NCBI RefSeq assembly: GCF_020034655.1
Contig: NZ_JAIQDJ010000001.1
Span: 992,001-1,056,000 of the forward strand
Length of the DNA stretch: 64,000 bases
Direction of reading: 5' to 3'
DNA from: Thermomonas beijingensis
GTDB taxonomy: Bacteria; Pseudomonadota; Gammaproteobacteria; Xanthomonadales; Xanthomonadaceae
The notes under the pieces were generated by a model, which had not been told where the DNA came from, searched no databases, and saw only the letters and a list, made by a program, of their open reading frames with translations. Within the stretch, counting starts at the first letter, position 1. Each line of letters opens with the position of its first letter. The translations under genes and the position numbers were made by a program. Below are positions 48,381 to 56,221 of the stretch, piece after piece.

Positions 48381-48471
48381 CGATTGTTGGCATTTTAGGT
48401 TCCGATTTAAAGCCGATTGAGCAGCGATTTTGAAGCGACTATGTCGATTGCAGGCCGATTTGGTGACGATT
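48381..48471 (+). repeat. 11-bp-phased CGATT array
   Basis: CGATT starts at 48381, 48403, 48414, 48425, 48445, 48456 and 48467, plus CGACT at 48436. Six of the seven successive gaps are 11 bp or 22 bp, one is 9, so the motifs fall on one face of the helix. Looks like a cooperative binding or partition-type site; no known family was recognised. Confidence 0.65.
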
Positions 48472-48559
48472 ACGGTTATGTTGCCAAGAATCGGTGTTTG
48501 TTTGACGATAAAACGCTTTACGTTCGATATGCGCTAGATTTTCAATAGTGGGTGAAATG

Positions 48560-48652
48560 CGGGCAGGATGGGTGAAGTTAGCTAACCGGCAAGCCGGTTA
48601 TCTATCTTCACTGTCCCTTATTCGCGCCGGGGGCACTCAACGGGAATCCTGC
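48560..48652 (-). other. IncP-like origin of transfer (oriT)
   Basis: On the minus strand the region follows RK2 oriT block by block: CAGGATTCCCGTTGAG, GCGAATAAGGGACAGTGAAG, an inverted repeat, then ACTTCACCCATCCTGCCCG. The RK2 nick region is the same but for one base; by analogy the nick falls between 48564 and 48563 on this strand. The central hairpin (48583-48590 with 48593-48600) differs from the RK2 TraJ site. No relaxase gene is on the island. Confidence 0.82.
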
Positions 48653-48754
48653 CCTGCGGGGCTGATCGGCTACCGCCGGTTGCAAGAGTATAGGTCTTGC
48701 TATTTTTAATATCTTTGATAGCATGGTTGTCGGGTACACCAAAAGGGTATTGAT

Positions 48755-48943
48755 ATGGCAAATGTGCTTATCAGGAATTTACCCGCCGAGGTGCACCGTG
48801 CGTTGAAAGTTCGAGCAGCGCTCAACGATAGGAGCACCGACGCGGAAATACGCGAAATACTGACGGCGGCAGTACAGCCGCTAGAGCTTGAAGAGATTGG
48901 CCGGGAAGTTGGCTTGTCCGAAAGCGATAAAAAAACAGAGTAG
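48755..48943 (+). CDS. ribbon-helix-helix protein (FitA-like)
   Basis: 62 aa. Arc/FitA-type DNA-binding N-terminus (MANVLIRNLPAEVHRALKVR) and AEIREIL typical of FitA antitoxins. No PIN-domain or other toxin follows; the next gene is trbJ. Its place right beside oriT suggests a relaxosome accessory or local repressor as another reading. A 15-bp repeat (48710-48724) lies in its promoter region. Confidence 0.75.
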   Translation: MANVLIRNLPAEVHRALKVRAALNDRSTDAEIREILTAAVQPLELEEIGREVGLSESDKKTE

Positions 48944-48982
48944 TTTTACGTTTGTAAGTCCGGGCCTCAGCGCCAAGGGCAA

Positions 48983-49015
48983 TACCGATCAGCTAGTGGC
49001 GTAGCTCTTCGATGA
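48983..49015 (+). repeat. leader motif copy 2 (upstream of trbJ)
   Basis: Same layout as 45735-45769: TACCGAT, an AGCTA/TAGCT hairpin, then TTCGATGAA. The TCGATGAAA here can also pair with a TTTCATCGA about 50 bp on, just before trbJ. Confidence 0.45.
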
Positions 49016-49083
49016 AACGTTGCCGAGAACAAGCACAACGCTTGGTCAAGGCAATGCCTTCTTTTCATCGACGGAGTACGACC

Positions 49084-49863
49084 ATGAAGTCCAAAATTTT
49101 AGCGGCTAAAAAAACCGCTCTAGCCGTTGCACTCGCAACCGGCTTTATCACCACTACCACCGCCCCTGTGCAAGCTGGTATCCCCGTCATCGACGGCGGC
49201 AACCTGGCCCAGAACATCATGACGGCCATCGAGTCGGTGGCGCAGACGCTCAAGCAGATTGAGCAGTACCAGACCCAGTTGCAGCAGTACGAAAATCAGC
49301 TCCAGAACACGATGGCCCCAGCCGCGTATATCTGGGATCAGGCGCAGACTACGATCAACCGGCTGATTGCCGCGCAAAACACGCTGGCCTATTACGAGAA
49401 CCAGCTAGGCAGCCTGGATCGTTACCTGGCCAAGTTTCAGGACGTGGCCTATTACCGCAGCTCGCCATGCTTCAACGGCAGCGGCGGATGCACGCCGGCC
49501 GAAAAGGCAGCGATGGAAGAGAACCGCCGCCTGGCGTCAGAGTCGCAAAAGAAGGCCAACGATGCCCTGTTCCAGACCGTTGCCGACCAGCAAAAGGCTT
49601 TGAAGGATGACGCCCGTACCCTGGAGCGGCTGCAAGGCGCGGCCCAGGGTGCAACTGGCCAGCTACAGGCCATCGGCTACGCCAACCAGCTCGCCAGCCA
49701 GCAGGCCAATCAGCTCTTGCAGATTCGCACCATGTTGACCGCCCAACACAACGCGGAGGCAGCCCGGATTGCAGCAGAACTCGATGCCGAGGCGCGAGGT
49801 GATGCCAGGGCCGAGCAAATGCGTACCTGGACGTTTCGCCCGAGTCCGGCAGACAACTACTAG
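49084..49863 (+). CDS. trbJ: TrbJ/VirB5-like mating-pair protein
   Basis: 259 aa from the ATG at 49084. Signal peptide (~1-33, ending APVQA), GIPVIDGGNLAQNI as in TrbJ, then a long Gln-rich helical region. TrbJ is the VirB5-like minor pilus component of the IncP conjugation apparatus and contributes to entry exclusion. The C-terminus (RAEQMRTWTFRPSPADNY) closely resembles the TrbK tail encoded next door. Confidence 0.85.
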   Translation: MKSKILAAKKTALAVALATGFITTTTAPVQAGIPVIDGGNLAQNIMTAIESVAQTLKQIEQYQTQLQQYENQLQNTMAPAAYIWDQAQTTINRLIAAQNTLAYYENQLGSLDRYLAKFQDVAYYRSSPCFNGSGGCTPAEKAAMEENRRLASESQKKANDALFQTVADQQKALKDDARTLERLQGAAQGATGQLQAIGYANQLASQQANQLLQIRTMLTAQHNAEAARIAAELDAEARGDARAEQMRTWTFRPSPADNY

Positions 49864-49875
49864 GGAGGCGGTGAG

Positions 49876-50112
49876 ATGAAAAAAATCTTTTTTACTACCG
49901 CGGCTACGTTGCTGTTGTTGGCTGGATGTGAACAGGAAAGGATGCCCGAACCAAATGCGGCGACGTGTGCCCCCGATGCGTTCCAGGCAGCACTGAATGA
50001 AATGCGCAGCGAAGCGAACCGAGAGGCCTTTACCGAGGAATGCAGAGCATTCCAGAAGGCCAAGCAGATGCGTCAGTGGGAGTTCAAGCCCAGCCCTAAA
50101 GATGATTATTGA
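49876..50112 (+). CDS. trbK: TrbK-like entry exclusion lipoprotein
   Basis: 78 aa behind a GGAGG site. Lipobox LLAGC (Cys ~18), ATCAPDAF and REAFTEEC segments, and the FKPSPKDDY tail; RP4 TrbK has the same overall plan. TrbK in the recipient blocks entry of related IncP plasmids, so the island may make its host refuse them. Confidence 0.82.
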   Translation: MKKIFFTTAATLLLLAGCEQERMPEPNAATCAPDAFQAALNEMRSEANREAFTEECRAFQKAKQMRQWEFKPSPKDDY

Positions 50113-50122
50113 GGTGGTCGCC

Positions 50123-51550
50123 ATGAGAAAGAAAATTGCTCTAGGTGGCTTGATGATGGTCGCCACAATGGTGCTGGCTGAACCTGCAATGGCGCAGGAG
50201 CTAAGTAGCAGCGGTGTTATGAATGATGTGCTCAAGCGTTTTCATGATGCTGCCGCAACATGGGGGCCAGCTATTGAGTCCGCTGCATCGCGTTTGTTCT
50301 GGACGCTGGTTGTGATTTCGATGGTCTGGACATTCGGCATGATGGCTTTGCGCAAGGCCGACATTGGCGAGTTCTTCGCGGAGTTCGTTCGCTTCACGAT
50401 CTTCACCGGCTTTTTCTGGTGGTTGCTGACGAATGCGAACCAGGGCATGAATATCGCCGGTACGATTGTTCAGTCATTGCAAACTCTGGGCGCGCAGGCG
50501 GGGGGACTTTCCAATAGCAATCTTGGGCCCTCCAGCATCCTTGATCTTGGTTTCGAGTTATACAACCGCACAGTACAGGCCACCTCGGAGCTGGGATGGC
50601 GGCAGATGGCAACTGCTCTGGTCATGGAGCTAATGGCCCTGGCTGTTTTGTTTGTCCTGGCGTTGATTGCGGTCAACCTGTTGCTGTTGCTCGCATCAGC
50701 CTGGATTCTGTTGTATGCCGGTGTGTTCTTCCTTGGCTTTGGTGGAAGTCGTTGGACTTCCGACATGGCGATCAATTACTACAAGACCGTGCTGGGCCTG
50801 GCCGCACAGCTTATGGCAATGGTGCTTCTGGTTGCGATTGGCAAAGAGTTCATCAATCACTACTACACGCAAATCAGCGAGAACATGGCATCCCAGGAAC
50901 TGGCCGTGATGTTGGTTATATCGGTCATCTTGCTTTTCTTGGTCAACAAAGTTCCGCCGATGATTTCTGGTCTTGTGTCTGGTGGTGGTATTGGCGCAGC
51001 CGGTGGAATTGGAAACTTCGGTGCGGGTGCGGCAGTTGGGGCGGCGGTGACGGCGGCCAGTATGGCAACTGGCGGCGCTGCCCTGGCAGGTAAAGCGGTT
51101 ATGGGTGCCGCAGCCGGTGCAGCCGGAGGTGCAAGTGCACTCCAAGCGGCTTTTCAGAAAGCATCAGCGAGTATGGAAACCGGCGGTGACATGTCCAGCA
51201 TGGGGTCAGTTGTCAGCAGTGGCGGAAACGGTGGTGGTGAAGCGGGTACTGCTGGCAGTAGCCCATTCGCCCAAGCGGCTGGCTTTGGTGACAGCGGCAG
51301 TAGCTCAAGCGGTGGCGGCTTTGCCAAGGCCGCGAAGCTGGCCACAGGCACGGCCTCCGAGTTAGCCAAGGGTGTCGGCTCTCAAGTGAAGCAGGGATTC
51401 CAGGAGCGAGTGAGCGAAACCACAGGCGGAAAACTGGCTGCTTCGATACGCGAAAGCATGGAGCCGAAAGAAGCAAGCCAATCTGGCCAGTTCGAGGGCA
51501 ATAGCTTGGGCGCCGATTCTGGCCCAGATAGTAACGAAGTCAGGAGTTAG
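50123..51550 (+). CDS. trbL: TrbL/VirB6-like inner-membrane mating-pair protein
   Basis: 475 aa from the ATG at 50123, 10 bp after trbK. Signal-like N-terminus (VLAEPAMAQE), six or so membrane helices (~40-300) and a Gly/Ala/Ser-rich cytosolic tail. TrbL is the polytopic channel component of the IncP type IV secretion system. The order trbJ-trbK-trbL is that of RP4, but no trbB-I or trbM-P genes accompany it. Confidence 0.87.
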   Translation: MRKKIALGGLMMVATMVLAEPAMAQELSSSGVMNDVLKRFHDAAATWGPAIESAASRLFWTLVVISMVWTFGMMALRKADIGEFFAEFVRFTIFTGFFWWLLTNANQGMNIAGTIVQSLQTLGAQAGGLSNSNLGPSSILDLGFELYNRTVQATSELGWRQMATALVMELMALAVLFVLALIAVNLLLLLASAWILLYAGVFFLGFGGSRWTSDMAINYYKTVLGLAAQLMAMVLLVAIGKEFINHYYTQISENMASQELAVMLVISVILLFLVNKVPPMISGLVSGGGIGAAGGIGNFGAGAAVGAAVTAASMATGGAALAGKAVMGAAAGAAGGASALQAAFQKASASMETGGDMSSMGSVVSSGGNGGGEAGTAGSSPFAQAAGFGDSGSSSSGGGFAKAAKLATGTASELAKGVGSQVKQGFQERVSETTGGKLAASIRESMEPKEASQSGQFEGNSLGADSGPDSNEVRS

Positions 51551-51554
51551 CACG

Positions 51555-51803
51555 ATGACGACATCAACATACATGGCCGCATTGGCGGCCCTGGATGAAG
51601 CGCCAAGGGAAGAAGTCAGCCAGGTATTTATTTCGCCGCTGGGTGATCAATCGACCGAGGTCGATGCAGAGACAGAAACAGCCGCTTTTGTATCACGGCC
51701 AGACCCTATGAGAGAGAGCGAAACTAAGCCGATAAGTATTGAGGTTAATGGCGGCAGGAATGAGCGGTCAGCATTCGCGGAGGCGGCGGGGCTGTACCTG
51801 TAG
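51555..51803 (+). CDS. small hypothetical acidic protein
   Basis: 82 aa, 4 bp after trbL, so probably the same transcript. Acidic, no signal or membrane helix, no recognised domain. The end SAFAEAAGLYL is hydrophobic. Position suggests a role linked to the trb genes, nothing more. Confidence 0.55.
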   Translation: MTTSTYMAALAALDEAPREEVSQVFISPLGDQSTEVDAETETAAFVSRPDPMRESETKPISIEVNGGRNERSAFAEAAGLYL

Positions 51804-51808
51804 GCGCA

Positions 51809-51832
51809 CCGGGCTGGCCACAACCAGCCCGG
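51809..51832 (+). terminator. hairpin after the trb operon
   Basis: 9-bp perfect stem (51809-51817 with 51824-51832), loop CCACAA, followed by CACTTTCA. A weak T-tract makes it a partial terminator or an mRNA end stabiliser. Confidence 0.55.
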
Positions 51833-51866
51833 CACTTTCAATCAACACCTACTGGAGAGGTGAATT

Positions 51867-52091
51867 ATGACAACACAACATATTATCGAACCAGGGCAAG
51901 CAGTGCATCAAGCAGCGGCTATTCTTTCTTCTTTGGAGTACATCAACCAAGCGGAAGCGCGGAGCCTTGGGCCATTGGCCGAAGCCGTCGCTAATGCTTT
52001 TATGGTGGTGTACTACCAAGCTGAAACGGGCCGGGCGACACAGGCTGATTTTCAAGAAGCAATGAACGCCTTGCGCCAAGCGTGCAGCTAA
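51867..52091 (+). CDS. small hypothetical protein
   Basis: 74 aa, ATG behind GGAGAGG. Helical, mildly acidic, with LEYINQAEARSLGPLAEAV; no membrane segment. Not recognised. It sits between two hairpins and so may be a separate short unit. Confidence 0.55.
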   Translation: MTTQHIIEPGQAVHQAAAILSSLEYINQAEARSLGPLAEAVANAFMVVYYQAETGRATQADFQEAMNALRQACS

Positions 52092-52100
52092 TGACGAAAG

Positions 52101-52128
52101 GGCGGCCACTCGAACTGGCCGCCTTTTT
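52101..52128 (+). terminator. intrinsic terminator
   Basis: 8-bp stem GGCGGCCA/TGGCCGCC (52101-52108 with 52116-52123), then five T's. Ends the small gene at 52091 and separates it from the convergent genes. Confidence 0.85.
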
Positions 52129-52331
52129 CAATCTTCACTGTTTGGCCATTCCCGACCCACAGACGGCGCATCCATCCATTCGCGTTCCTCCGGCGGCAGC
52201 GGGTAAGCCCCGGATGCTTCCGCGTCGGCCAGTAGTTCGGCCAGTGTGTAGCGCACCCGACCAGTGGAAACGGCGCGGGCCGGGTCGGCCTTCTCATGCA
52301 GCCTGTTCTCTAGGTTCTTTGGGTCTGTCAT
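52128..52331 (-). CDS. small protein with MazE-like C-terminal segment
   Basis: 67 aa. The segment RYTLAELLADAE, then EREWMDAPSVGREW, is like the C-terminal toxin-binding tail of MazE-type antitoxins (from memory), but the AbrB DNA-binding half is missing. No toxin gene is beside it. It starts in an ATGA overlap with a 30-codon frame upstream. Confidence 0.5.
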   Translation of the reverse strand: MTDPKNLENRLHEKADPARAVSTGRVRYTLAELLADAEASGAYPLPPEEREWMDAPSVGREWPNSED

Positions 52332-52420
52332 CGGGCGACCTCAGCAAGCATGGATACTAGGTGTTCCAGGTCAGTGATCGAATGCGCCAGGAAGCGGCCG
52401 GCGCGGCAATCTGCAATCAT
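52328..52420 (-). CDS. possible 30-aa peptide upstream of MazE-like gene
   Basis: Open frame MIADCRAGRFLAHSITDLEH then LVSMLAEVAR, behind GAGGA, overlapping the next start as ATGA. Could be a real small gene or the end of one truncated when the arsenic operon arrived. Low support. Confidence 0.3.
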   Translation of the reverse strand: MIADCRAGRFLAHSITDLEHLVSMLAEVAR

Positions 52421-52445
52421 TTCCTCAGTTTTTTCCTACTCATGT

Positions 52446-53513
52446 TCAACCTCGTTCGTACCAGCTCTTCGAGCGATTCACCACGCGCACGACCAGCAGC
52501 ATCACCGGCACTTCGACCAGGACGCCGACCACGGTTGCCAATGCAGCGCCGGAGTGCAGACCGAACAAGCTGATGGCGGCCGCCACGGCCAGCTCGAAGA
52601 AGTTGCTGGCACCGATCAGGGCCGAAGGACAGGCGACAGAGTGCTTTTCCCCCGCCCGCTTGTTCAGCCAGTAGGCTAACCCGGAATTGAAGAACACTTG
52701 AATCAAGATCGGCACGGCTAGCATGGCGATCACTAACGGCTGCCGGATGATGGCCTCGCCCTGGAAGGCGAACAGTAGAACCAACGTCAGCAGCAGCGCG
52801 GCCATCGACCACGGCCCGATCTTCTGCATGGCCCGTTCAAAGGCGGCCTGTCCTTGCTTGAGCAGATGCCGCCGCAAGAGCTGCGCCAGGATCACCGGCA
52901 CGATGATGTAGAGCACGACCGAAATCAGCAGCGTGTCCCAAGGCACCGAGATCGAGGACATGCCCAGCAGCAGGCCGACGATGGGCGCGAAGGCCACGAT
53001 CATGATGGCGTCGTTCAGAGCCACTTGCGAGAGCGTGAAAAGCGGGTCGCCGTTGGTAAGGCGGCTCCACACGAACACCATTGCCGTGCAGGGCGCGGCG
53101 GCCAGCAAGATCAAGCCCGCGATGTAGCTGTCCAGTTGATCGGCCGGCAGGAACGGAGCGAACACTTGTCGGATGAACAGCCACCCCAGCAGGGCCATCG
53201 AGAATGGCTTGACGGCCCAATTCACGAACAGCGTGACGCCGATGCCGCGCCAATGCTCTTTGACCTGGTGCAGCGCCCCGAAGTCGATCTTGACCAGCAT
53301 CGGGACGATCATTACCCAAATCAGCAGGCCCACCGGCAAATTGACCTGGGCCACTTCCATGCGGCCTATGGCCTGGAACACGTCAGGAAGGCCCTGGCCG
53401 AGCGCAACACCGGCGACGATGCACAGGGCCACCCACAGCGTCAGGTAACGCTCGAAGCCGCTCATCGGGGCCTGGCGCGGCTTCGCGGCGATGGCCTGTG
53501 CGCCGGCGCTCAT
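52446..53513 (-). CDS. acr3: ACR3-type arsenite efflux permease
   Basis: 355 aa with ten membrane helices. Bears the conserved Cys in AAPCTAMVFVWS and the NSGLAYW region of ACR3 carriers. Exports As(III) made by ArsC. Overlaps the arsC stop by 4 bp; last gene of arsR-arsH-arsC-acr3. Codon use is GC-richer than the rep/trb part of the island. Confidence 0.93.
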   Translation of the reverse strand: MSAGAQAIAAKPRQAPMSGFERYLTLWVALCIVAGVALGQGLPDVFQAIGRMEVAQVNLPVGLLIWVMIVPMLVKIDFGALHQVKEHWRGIGVTLFVNWAVKPFSMALLGWLFIRQVFAPFLPADQLDSYIAGLILLAAAPCTAMVFVWSRLTNGDPLFTLSQVALNDAIMIVAFAPIVGLLLGMSSISVPWDTLLISVVLYIIVPVILAQLLRRHLLKQGQAAFERAMQKIGPWSMAALLLTLVLLFAFQGEAIIRQPLVIAMLAVPILIQVFFNSGLAYWLNKRAGEKHSVACPSALIGASNFFELAVAAAISLFGLHSGAALATVVGVLVEVPVMLLVVRVVNRSKSWYERG

Positions 53514-54016
53514 GCTTCCTGCTCGGTCTTGCCGATGTTCGCCAGCTCGCGCTTGATGGCCGTCTGGTCAAGCATTTTGAGAGGCAGATTCACGAACAGG
53601 CGGACGCGGTTCATCATGTGCCGGAAGGTTTGTTCGAAGGCCCGGCGCTTCTCGGCGTCAGTGCCTTCGACGGCGGCCGGGTCTTCAAATCCCCAATGCG
53701 CCGAGATCGGCTGACCAGGCCACACCGGACACATTTCGCCGGCGGCGTTGTCGCAGACGGTGATGATGAAGTCCATCTTCGGTGCGTCGGGCGTGGCGTA
53801 CTCGTCCCAGCTCTTGCTGCGCAGATTCTCGGTCGGGTAATTCACCGACTCCACCTTTTCGACGGCGAAGGGATTGACCTTGCCGGTTGGGTGACTGCCG
53901 GCGCTGTAGGCGCGGAAGCGCCCTTGCCCCATCGTGTTGATGAGAGCTTCGGCCATGATGCTGCGCGCCGAATTGCCGGTGCAGAGGATGAGGACGTTAT
54001 AGATTCTTTCGGTCAT
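53510..54016 (-). CDS. arsC: arsenate reductase, low-MW phosphatase type
   Basis: 168 aa. P-loop CTGNSARS near the N-terminus and downstream Cys residues ([15 protein letters not shown]) as in the thioredoxin- or glutaredoxin-coupled LMW-PTP class. Reduces As(V) to As(III). Coupled by ATGA overlaps to arsH and acr3. Confidence 0.93.
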   Translation of the reverse strand: MTERIYNVLILCTGNSARSIMAEALINTMGQGRFRAYSAGSHPTGKVNPFAVEKVESVNYPTENLRSKSWDEYATPDAPKMDFIITVCDNAAGEMCPVWPGQPISAHWGFEDPAAVEGTDAEKRRAFEQTFRHMMNRVRLFVNLPLKMLDQTAIKRELANIGKTEQEA

Positions 54017-54780
54017 GATGTTTCGCTTTCTGGTAGTGGCTGGGGAGCAATGGCGATGGATGAAAGATCGGTGGCCTCGTCGATGACGTGGCCGGCCGCT
54101 TTCCGTTCGGAATAGCGGTCTGTCAGTGCTTCACGGTGCGGCCGTACCAGCGCCGTGAAGCGCACCAGTTCTTCCATCACATCGGCTATTCGGTCGTAGT
54201 ACGGCGAGGGCTTCATGCGGCCCGCCGCGTCGAACTCTTGGAACGCTTTGGCGATACTCGACTGGTTCGGAATGGTGAACATTCGCATCCAGCGGCCGAG
54301 CAGACGCAAGGTGTTCACGGCGTTGAAGCTCTGCGAGCCGCCGGATACCTGCATCACGGCCAGGGTGCGGCCTTGGGTCGGCCGGATGCCGGCCATTTCA
54401 AGCGGCAGATGGTCAATCTGCGCCTTCATGACACTGGTAATCTGACCGTGGCGTTCCGGGCTGCACCAGACTTGTCCCTCTGACCACTCGGACAGGGCGC
54501 GCAGCTCCTTGACGGCCGGGTGATCGTCGCTTTGCACTTGATCGGGCAACGGCAAATCGGACGGGTCGAAGATGCGTGTTTCTGCGCCAAAGAATTGCAG
54601 CAGCCGGGCCGCTTCCTCGACGGCCAGCCGTGAGAACGAGCGGGCGCGCAGCGAGCCATACAGCAGCAGGATACGCACCGGCGGGGCGTCGGGTGCCAGC
54701 CCGAGCGCCGGGCGCTCGATGGCAAAGGATTTGTCCAAAGCGGGCAAAGAATCGGGGTCGGAAAGATGGCGAAGTCTCAT
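54013..54780 (-). CDS. arsH: ArsH NADPH-dependent FMN reductase
   Basis: 255 aa from the ATG at 54780, overlapping the arsR stop. Flavodoxin-like FMN binding: [20 protein letters not shown] and the [16 protein letters not shown] segment. ArsH oxidises trivalent organoarsenicals, so the operon covers more than inorganic arsenic. Confidence 0.92.
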   Translation of the reverse strand: MRLRHLSDPDSLPALDKSFAIERPALGLAPDAPPVRILLLYGSLRARSFSRLAVEEAARLLQFFGAETRIFDPSDLPLPDQVQSDDHPAVKELRALSEWSEGQVWCSPERHGQITSVMKAQIDHLPLEMAGIRPTQGRTLAVMQVSGGSQSFNAVNTLRLLGRWMRMFTIPNQSSIAKAFQEFDAAGRMKPSPYYDRIADVMEELVRFTALVRPHREALTDRYSERKAAGHVIDEATDLSSIAIAPQPLPESETS

Positions 54781-55109
54781 GCCAACACCTTCCCGGCTTC
54801 CGTGGTGCAAGACAGGTTGCACACCTGGCCGCCGCAGCAGTTTTCCGTGAGAAAGGCCACCAGGTTAGTGGCCGTCGAAAAGTTCGCCTCGTAGATCACA
54901 AATCGGCCTTCTTGCCGCGACGTGACCATGCCGGCGTGTGCCAGCTCTTTCAGGTGGAAGGATAGCGAAGACGGCGGGATGCCGGCCGCTTCGCTGATTT
55001 TTCCGGCGGCCATGCCGGCGGGGCCGGCCTGGACGAGAAGCCGGAACACCGCGAGGCGCGATTCTTGAGCGATGGCCGCCAGGGCGGCTACAGCATTTAT
55101 CGTTTCCAT
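54777..55109 (-). CDS. arsR: ArsR-family arsenite-responsive repressor
   Basis: 110 aa. Winged helix ([23 protein letters not shown] in two parts) and a Cys-rich end ([13 protein letters not shown]), the C-terminal As(III) site of the Acidithiobacillus-type ArsR. First in the operon. A TTTCnnnGAAA-like inverted motif overlaps the region just upstream of its ATG (55112-55128) and may be the operator. Confidence 0.93.
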   Translation of the reverse strand: METINAVAALAAIAQESRLAVFRLLVQAGPAGMAAGKISEAAGIPPSSLSFHLKELAHAGMVTSRQEGRFVIYEANFSTATNLVAFLTENCCGGQVCNLSCTTEAGKVLA

Positions 55110-55144
55110 GTTTCAATAATAGTCGAAATATGGAGTGTGCTCAA

Positions 55145-55173
55145 TAGCTCATTTAAGCTGTAAAAATGAGCTA
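55145..55173. repeat. 10-bp inverted repeat in arsR-resG gap
   Basis: TAGCTCATTT (55145-55154) and its exact complement at 55164-55173. Lies in the 147 bp between divergent arsR and the resolvase gene, where a resolvase res site or an operator is expected. Which one is not decided by sequence. Confidence 0.5.
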
Positions 55174-55256
55174 GGCGCATTTAGATCGATATGTGATAAA
55201 TTGGCCTGCCAGTTTAAGATGGGTGCATTTGAGTATGCCCAAAGGAGCCCGCAAGT

Positions 55257-55994
55257 ATGCGCAGGACGAAGCCAGTAGCCGCGCCGATGGTGGCGCGGGT
55301 CTATCTGCGCGTCAGCACCGACGCGCAGGACTTGGAACGCCAAGAGGCGATCACTACGGCCGCGAAGGCCGCCGGCTACTACGTCGCCGGCATCTACCGT
55401 GAGAAGGCATCCGGCGCACGCGCCGACCGGCCTGAGCTGCTGCGCATGATCGGCGACCTACAGCCCGGCGAGGTGGTCATTGCCGAGAAGATCGACCGCA
55501 TCAGCCGCCTACCTTTGCCCGAGGCCGAGCGCCTGGTGGCCTCGATACAGGCCAAAGGCGCACGCCTGGCCGTCCCTGGCGTGGTCGATCTATCCGACCT
55601 GGCGGCCGAGGCCCAGGGCGTCGCCAAGATCGTGCTGGAAGCCGTGCAGATCATGCTTTTTCGCCTGGCCTTGCAGATGGCCCGCGACGACTACGAGGAC
55701 AGGCGCGAACGCCAGCGCCAAGGCATTGAGTTGGCCCGCCAGGCCGGGCGGTACAAGGGCCGCCGTGCTGATCCGAAGCGCCGCGCCCAAGTTGTCGCGC
55801 TGCGCAAGTCCGGCTACAGCATCAACAAGACCGCCGAGCTGGCCGGGTACAGTGCGGCCCAGGTGAAACGGATATGGGCCGAGGTCAGCCAGGCCGAAGC
55901 GAAGCAGCACGGCGCGTTCGTGGAGGACGCATTGACGGAAGCCGATGCCCTGGCCGCTGTCGGCCAGGATGAGCGCCAGGAGGAAAGGGCATGA
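55257..55994 (+). CDS. resG: serine-family site-specific recombinase (resolvase)
   Basis: 245 aa, ATG behind AAAGGAG. Catalytic Ser in VYLRVSTDAQDLERQ, DRISR motif, and a C-terminal helix-turn-helix (SINKTAELAGYSAAQVKRIW) with a longer tail than Tn3 resolvase. Likely resolves dimers or cointegrates of the island. The name follows the GIsul2 literature as I recall. Confidence 0.88.
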   Translation: MRRTKPVAAPMVARVYLRVSTDAQDLERQEAITTAAKAAGYYVAGIYREKASGARADRPELLRMIGDLQPGEVVIAEKIDRISRLPLPEAERLVASIQAKGARLAVPGVVDLSDLAAEAQGVAKIVLEAVQIMLFRLALQMARDDYEDRRERQRQGIELARQAGRYKGRRADPKRRAQVVALRKSGYSINKTAELAGYSAAQVKRIWAEVSQAEAKQHGAFVEDALTEADALAAVGQDERQEERA

Positions 55995-56215
55995 AGAAGC
56001 CGAACCAAGACGACGAGCCGTTTTTCATCACCGAGGAGATTGCGGCCGAAATGATCGCCGGCGGCTATGAGTTCGAGCTGCCGCCCATTCCTTGCACCAT
56101 CCGCCTACGCGACGTGCTGGAGCGCATGACCGATGCTGAGCTAGCATTGCAGCCGGGCGAGATCGCCGACCAGGAGCGTGAACGCTGCCGGCGCAAGCCG
56201 TGTTCAACCTCATGA
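55991..56215 (+). CDS. small hypothetical protein downstream of resolvase
   Basis: 74 aa, coupled by an ATGA overlap to resG. Acidic, ends with CRRKPCSTS. Not recognised. It ends 7 bp before the first right-end repeat, so it closes the coding part of the core island. Confidence 0.6.
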   Translation: MKKPNQDDEPFFITEEIAAEMIAGGYEFELPPIPCTIRLRDVLERMTDAELALQPGEIADQERERCRRKPCSTS

Positions 56216-56221
56216 TCTGGT

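Noticed and set aside
48214..48420. 68-aa open frame in the oriV-oriT region
   Set aside because: Overlaps the TrfA-like iterons and phased array, has no recognisable domain, and no convincing ribosome site.
48755..48943. Complete FitAB toxin-antitoxin module
   Set aside because: No PIN-domain or other toxin gene is adjacent on either side.
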